From Dioscorea cayenensis subsp. rotundata (taxonomy: Eukaryota; Streptophyta; Magnoliopsida; Dioscoreales; Dioscoreaceae), in contig NC_052475.1 of NCBI RefSeq assembly GCF_009730915.1, positions 32,549,016 through 32,613,015 on the forward strand: a DNA stretch of 64,000 nt. The letters are read 5' to 3'. The first letter of the stretch is position 1; each line of letters starts with the position of its first letter. A model generated the notes under the pieces. That model saw only the letters and a list, made by a program, of their open reading frames with translations, did no database searches and was not told where the DNA came from. A program made the translations under genes and the position numbers. Of the stretch, positions 59,049 to 64,000 are shown piece after piece.

Positions 59049-61688
59049 ATGGTGGCAATGGTGGCTGCAGGATTACAAATGGTGGCAGCTAGACCCTACA
59101 TCTCTTCTTCTCGGATGGTTTTGGCATCAGGGATGGCGGTTTCAGGGTTCAATAAAAGAGTGTCTACTTGTGCAAATAAGTTGAAGAGCTCTTTGCATAT
59201 TTCCTCTGCCCAGCCTTTAGCATTAAGTCGCACTTCAGTTTCATTGAAATTCAACAGCCTTGTGACAAGGGCTATGTCTACAGAAAACGAGAAAAGTGGT
59301 GCCCCTGGACTGCCTATTGATTTAAGAGGTAATCATCTTATTGACATCCTTTTGCTTTCCCTGTTCTTTCATTCTCATGACTGTCTGCTGATTCTAGTTT
59401 ACCTTCTCTTTTACAAAATGTTATGGAGCACTTCTTCTCCAGCATATTTAATTTGTCAGCATATTTTCATTTATATTTAATTTATATCTTCCTTAATGTG
59501 TTTCTGTGCAATCATAAACAACTTTAAAACTAAGCCGGGCTTCTACTTACACATGTACTTAAATTTCTCAGGCAAGAGAGCTTTTATTGCTGGAGTAGCT
59601 GATGACAATGGTTATGGGTGGGCGATTGCCAAGGCTCTTGCCGCTGCTGGAGCTGAAATTCTTGTTGGCACTTGGGTTCCTGTATGTATATCTGATCTTA
59701 CTATTTTTTGGCAATGAATGTAGTTTATGAGCTCATCTGATTATTCTCGTGTATCATTACACAGGCATTGAATATTTTTGAGACTAGCTTAAGACGTGGG
59801 AAGTTTGATGAGTCCCGATTGTATGTTCTTCTGAAGCAACTTTTGTGCTGTTCCCCTTGTTTAATAATTGGAGGATGTTTCTTCATTTAGTGGTAGCAGC
59901 ATTAATTATAATTGTATAGATCTGAGAAAGCAATGCTTTGAGTTTTGTAGGTTGCCAAATGGTTCTCTTATGGAAATTGTGAAAGTATATCCATTGGATG
60001 CAGTTTATGATGCTCCAGAGGATGTACCTGAAGATGTATGATGCAAAGCCAATAAGTCCTTCTCCCTTATGCTTCTATCAGTTTTGGTTGTTGTAGGAGA
60101 GGTCAATGACAATGTATCACTAATACTGATCAAATTTCTCTAGGTTAAATCAAACAAGCGCTATGCTGGAGCTTCAAATTGGACTGTTACGGTGAGAGTA
60201 CATATGTTTATATCTTTTCTCTAGAATAGTAGTTATTGAATAATAGATTTAATGATAGGACATTTCTTGATCAAATGATAAAGCTTTTCTACTCAGTCAC
60301 ACCTATATCATTGATGCCCTTTACCCAATCTTGTGCACCTTCTAATTGTTCAGCCATTTTTCGCCCATGTAGGAAGTAGCTGAATCTGTAAAGAAGGATT
60401 TTGGAAGCATTGACATCCTTGTGCATTCTCTTGCTAATGGACCAGAGGTATGGTTTCCCCTTCCTCTTTTGTTTCTTTGGTTCAGTTTGATTATATGATT
60501 ATGTGATTATGTTCTTGTGCAGGTCACCAAACCCCTCCTGGAGACATCTAGAAAAGGATACCTTGCTGCAATTTCAGCATCAAGTTATTCATTTGTTTCT
60601 TTGCTCAAGCACTTCCTTCCAATAATGAATCCAGGTATCTTCACCACTACAAATATATAAACTTCTCCCTACTTAACTGCTCTGTGTATACTGGGATTTA
60701 ATCTAACTTTCTGCTCACAGTTGCGGAGGCATGCAATCACAATAATTTCTTTGCTTGATTTTAAATTTGAGCATGAGTGGAACCTGATTTTGCCTACTGC
60801 AGGTGGGGCCTCAATCTCTTTGACTTACATCGCTTCTGAAAGGACCATTCCAGGGTACACTATCTCTGGCTCAATCCATATAGAATTATTAGCTTGCTTC
60901 ATTGTAGATGTATTACTCTAGTGCGCATTACGTCTCAGGTATGGTGGAGGCATGAGTTCGGCAAAAGCAGCGTTGGAGAGTGATACCAGAGTAGGTTCTA
61001 TATTCCCTGCAGCATCAAAATTTGCTCCTTTGTTTCATCATGTTGAATTCATTGAATCCTATCTTTGCTTATGCAGGTACTGGCATTTGAAGCTGCAAGA
61101 AAAGCCAAAATCAGAGTCAATACAATCTCTGCAGGTACTTATAATTTCTTATACACTCCAAATTAGTGATTTAGTGTAGTAATTCGGGGCTTCTCAAATT
61201 TGATGATAAATTTGTTGATAATAAATCACATCAGAATAATGTCTATATTATTATTATAACAAAGTGAATATAATGAGGCAATGTGATTATTAACCTTCCA
61301 GTTTTTATCAGTAAAAACCCTAACTTTCATGACACGCCAGGTCCATTGGGTAGCCGAGCAGCCAAAGCAATTGGATTCATTGAAAAGATGATTGACTATT
61401 CATATGCCAATGCTCCTTTGCAAAAGGAGCTCCTTGCAGGTAATCTAAAATCTGCTTCTCAGTGTTTGTCAATTTATCTTCCCCCTACAATTCAGATATA
61501 AGTTTCTATAATATCCTAATAAACATTTGACTGACAAGTAGCCAAAATTTGTTGCAGATGAGGTCGGGAATGTAGCTGCATTCTTGGTGTCTCCGTTGGC
61601 TTCTGCCGTGACAGGCTCTATGGTTTATGTTGACAACGGGCTTAATACAATGGGACTAGCACTTGACAGTCCAACTCTTGCAATATAA
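59049..61688 (+). CDS. MOD1: Enoyl-[acyl-carrier-protein] reductase (NADH), chloroplastic
   Basis: Last reduction step of each cycle of plastid type II fatty-acid synthesis. Exons: 59049-59328, 59572-59681, 59765-59820, 59951-60035, 60144-60191, 60373-60447, 60523-60634, 60803-60854, 60939-60990, 61077-61134, 61341-61439, 61558-61688. The first exon encodes a Ser/Ala-rich plastid transit peptide ([11 protein letters not shown]...[19 protein letters not shown]). Next come the Rossmann fold [80 protein letters not shown] (Tyr/Lys catalytic region with [11 protein letters not shown]), [19 protein letters not shown] and the end [20 protein letters not shown]. All phases match. A leader exon ending at about 58479 (GAGGAG/GTGTGT) and an intron of about 0.5 kb precede the start. 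The chosen ATG is the first in the transit-peptide frame. Confidence 0.95.
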
Positions 61689-62193
61689 ACCACCAAGGCT
61701 CATGGATATTCACATCTTGTTTCAGAGTATTACCCTCCAGTTTTCTTCACTTAGCGGCTATTATCCATCCGTAAATGAGCTAAAGAGTTACCCTATAACT
61801 CCTGTAGATGCATTGAGCTATTATGCTCATCCTTTTGCTGTAGCTTGTTTGAAATAATTTTGTATCAGAACAATGTGAATCTTTTGTTTGAATTATTGAA
61901 ACAACTTTGTACTTTGGAATGCGAATGCTTTAACATTATCATTTTAAACTGAAAACTTTAGAGCTTGGAATGAAAAACTAGTCTACAAATCAGAGCAATG
62001 CTACTTCCATATATGATATTGAATAATATACTGTTCCTGTTTACAGGAGATTTGAATTAACATTTAGCAGAAGGGCTCACATCTCATTCACTGCTAAAAT
62101 ATGGAAAATAACAAAAACCACATTAACTTGCAACAGTGATGCCAGAAACATACCCCAAAACAAACACTTCCCTGCATTTTGCATACTTACAAA

Positions 62194-62226
<33 letters not shown>

Positions 62227-62321
62227 AAAGCATGAGACCAGTTCTTCATTAACTAATAAGAAGCCTCCTCCTTCAGTATGTCAAACTGTTGTCTAACAAT
62301 GCAAGACACTGCTGCGCTAGG
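61689..62321. other. Convergent 3' region between MOD1 and NSE4
   Basis: MOD1 3' UTR runs to roughly 61920. A CA microsatellite (about 62206-62226) and the NSE4 3' UTR follow. No other gene. Confidence 0.7.
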
Positions 62322-64000
62322 TTATCCTGTTTGGAAATTTCTGTGAGGCATCACATCCTCGCCATCCTTAACAATGTTAATCATCAACTGCACACAATGT
62401 GATATACTTGAAATCACCACAAACTTTCGAGCAAACATCACTGAAATACTAGAAACGGTTGTTTAATTGCATACCTTCCAGTCATTAAAATCCAAGCGAA
62501 ATATGAACTGGTTGTAAGAGGCATCCCCGGAGGTTATTGATGTTGCAGCAGGAGCATTCTTCGGAGCTGGTCGAAAATTTACAAGAAATTAATTAAGTTC
62601 AATCTCAAAGAAAGATGAACACAGCTTGTTCATGAGAGAAAAAAAAAGACTCTTACAGACTATGTGATGTTCATTCATGTTAACAGTAATGGAAACTCTT
62701 CCATCTTTTACCAAAAATGACAACGTGAATAGGTTCTCTACTGTCTGTGCAAAAGAAGTACGATTCAAAACCAGATTCTCAAGCCGAATACTTTTGTTCT
62801 TTCTCAAGATATCAAACATGGTTATCATGTTCATATCAGTATCAACTTTCTTTTCTCCTTCAGTGTCTGTAAGCTGCCACAAATTGCATGCAATTTAATC
62901 AACATACACACTCTTTAGCATATATGTTTCACCAATTATTTCCTATGAAACGAACTAATGCTACTGTACTAACCTCTTTAGCATAAGCTCGTCCAGCAGG
63001 CCTTGTTCGTTGCCCACGAGCACTAGTCTTGCGCTGTTTTACATCAGTATTCATAGGGCCAACCCTGATATAAAACCAAAGTTTCAAGTAAATTAAACTT
63101 ACCAATAAAACAAAAATTGAATATGAGAATCAAGGACACTTGAAATCACAGAATAGTGAATAAAGAGAACATTCATCATGCATACATGGTGTGAAATGCA
63201 GGGGATATCCTGAGGATAGGAGCAACAATAAGGCCAACATCTACCCAAATCTTTGTATTTGGAACGTTTTCAAGAAGTGATCCTCCATATATTTTCCCAG
63301 AGTTCTTTATCAATGAAGTCAAAAAATCAGATGGGGTGAGTTCTCCATTGGTCTGAGATCTCACTGAGGTAACCAAAGTGTTAGCAATATCAAGTAGTGC
63401 AACCGCATCGGCAACTTGTTCTCTGGGTTTGTTAACTGTAAAAACCAACAAGTTGGTGAATTAGATAACTTTTGTCTGATTAATAGAGGAAACTCAGCTT
63501 TCAGCTTATTCCAAACAGAACAAGAACAACTAAAAAAAAAAAAGAAGCAAAATACAATAGAAAAATAAGCAAAACTGTCAAGAAAACCCCAGGAGATGAT
63601 TTGGTTTAGAAAGTTGTGATTTTTTACATTAGTTTTGCTTGTTTTGTAATTAGAGAAATCAAGTAAAATTAACATTTCATACCAATCATACAAGAGAGAG
63701 AGAGAGAGAGAGAGAGCAGTCACAAGGAAGTTACAAGAATGAGTGAAGGAAATTAATACCCATTTTATGAAGACTGTCCACATGAGTCATGATAGGCCAG
63801 AACTTCTCCAAACTCCCTTTCATGATATCTTCTCCTTCTTCTACAAACCATAATCAAAACAAAGACAAAAACAAAAAAGCAAAAGAAAAATGAATCTATA
63901 AACAGTACCATTGATGAATTTTTGTATGGCAATGTAACGAGAGCGCAGGACACGGCGCTCTTCTACACCAAGAGCATCCGGTTGGTCCCGAAACGGCTGC
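62322..64000 (-). CDS. NSE4A: Non-SMC element 4 homologue (SMC5/6 complex kleisin), 3' part
   Basis: NSE4 bridges the SMC5 and SMC6 heads in the nuclear SMC5/6 complex that acts in DNA repair and chromosome segregation. Exons on the minus strand: 63909-64000 (continues off the window), 63760-63840, 63186-63435, 62974-63064, 62657-62873, 62475-62566, 62322-62387. Recognisable blocks: [57 protein letters not shown]; and the C-terminal winged-helix [20 protein letters not shown] then [15 protein letters not shown], followed by [11 protein letters not shown]. The end reads [12 protein letters not shown]. All introns are GT..AG with consistent phase. The N-terminal kleisin helix is beyond the window edge. 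A or B paralogue not distinguishable with certainty. Confidence 0.92.
63689..63717. repeat. GA microsatellite in an NSE4 intron
   Basis: Thirteen or so AG dinucleotides in the intron between exons 63186-63435 and 63760-63840. Confidence 0.9.

Overview
This is nuclear DNA from a flowering plant. The evidence is multi-exon genes with GT..AG introns and plant-type proteins (chloroplast enoyl-ACP reductase, mitochondrial citrate synthase, a LEA protein, a G-type lectin receptor kinase), AT-rich intergenic DNA and a typical plant transposon load (MULE, hAT, Harbinger MITEs, LINEs, a SINE, a TRIM). I cannot name the species. The Tourist-like MITE ends and gene style would suit a non-grass monocot, but that is a weak guess.

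Layout: 1-5210 (minus) is a decayed mitochondrial citrate synthase copy whose 3' exons lie off the left edge. Its leader and promoter sit far upstream at about 11.1-11.5 kb, separated by about 5.5 kb of inserted repeats: a hairpin minisatellite, a relic of N-acetylglutamate kinase, TA microsatellites and a LINE tail. 11661-17826 is a MULE with a perfect 9-bp target duplication. It carries a decayed DUF1985/Ulp1-type gene (plus) and a piece of MURA transposase (minus). 20879-25042 is a hAT deletion derivative with a perfect 8-bp target duplication. 28.8-29.6 kb holds a proline-rich repeat-protein gene. 30403-37975 (minus) is the intact 19-exon citrate synthase, the functional partner of the pseudogene. 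39.9-45.6 kb is a transposon cluster (a MITE and four LINE fragments). 45740-48290 (minus) is an intronless lectin receptor kinase with a one-base frameshift. 48.8-52.9 kb holds a SINE, a second MULE-like element with a nested hAT, and a MITE. From 53.4 kb the window is gene-dense: a LEA_1 gene (plus), NTAN1 (plus), enoyl-ACP reductase MOD1 (plus) and NSE4 (minus, running off the right edge).

The genes do not form a pathway. The main story is a tandem duplication of citrate synthase, with one copy kept and the other destroyed by several recognisable events. The spacer between the copies is filled by dated (TSD-bearing) transposons. The most unusual pattern is a short CCGCTTTAA/GTTTAAAC-like motif that recurs every 20-35 bp in the intron-like gaps of the large MULE. 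Its orientation switches where the coding strand switches.
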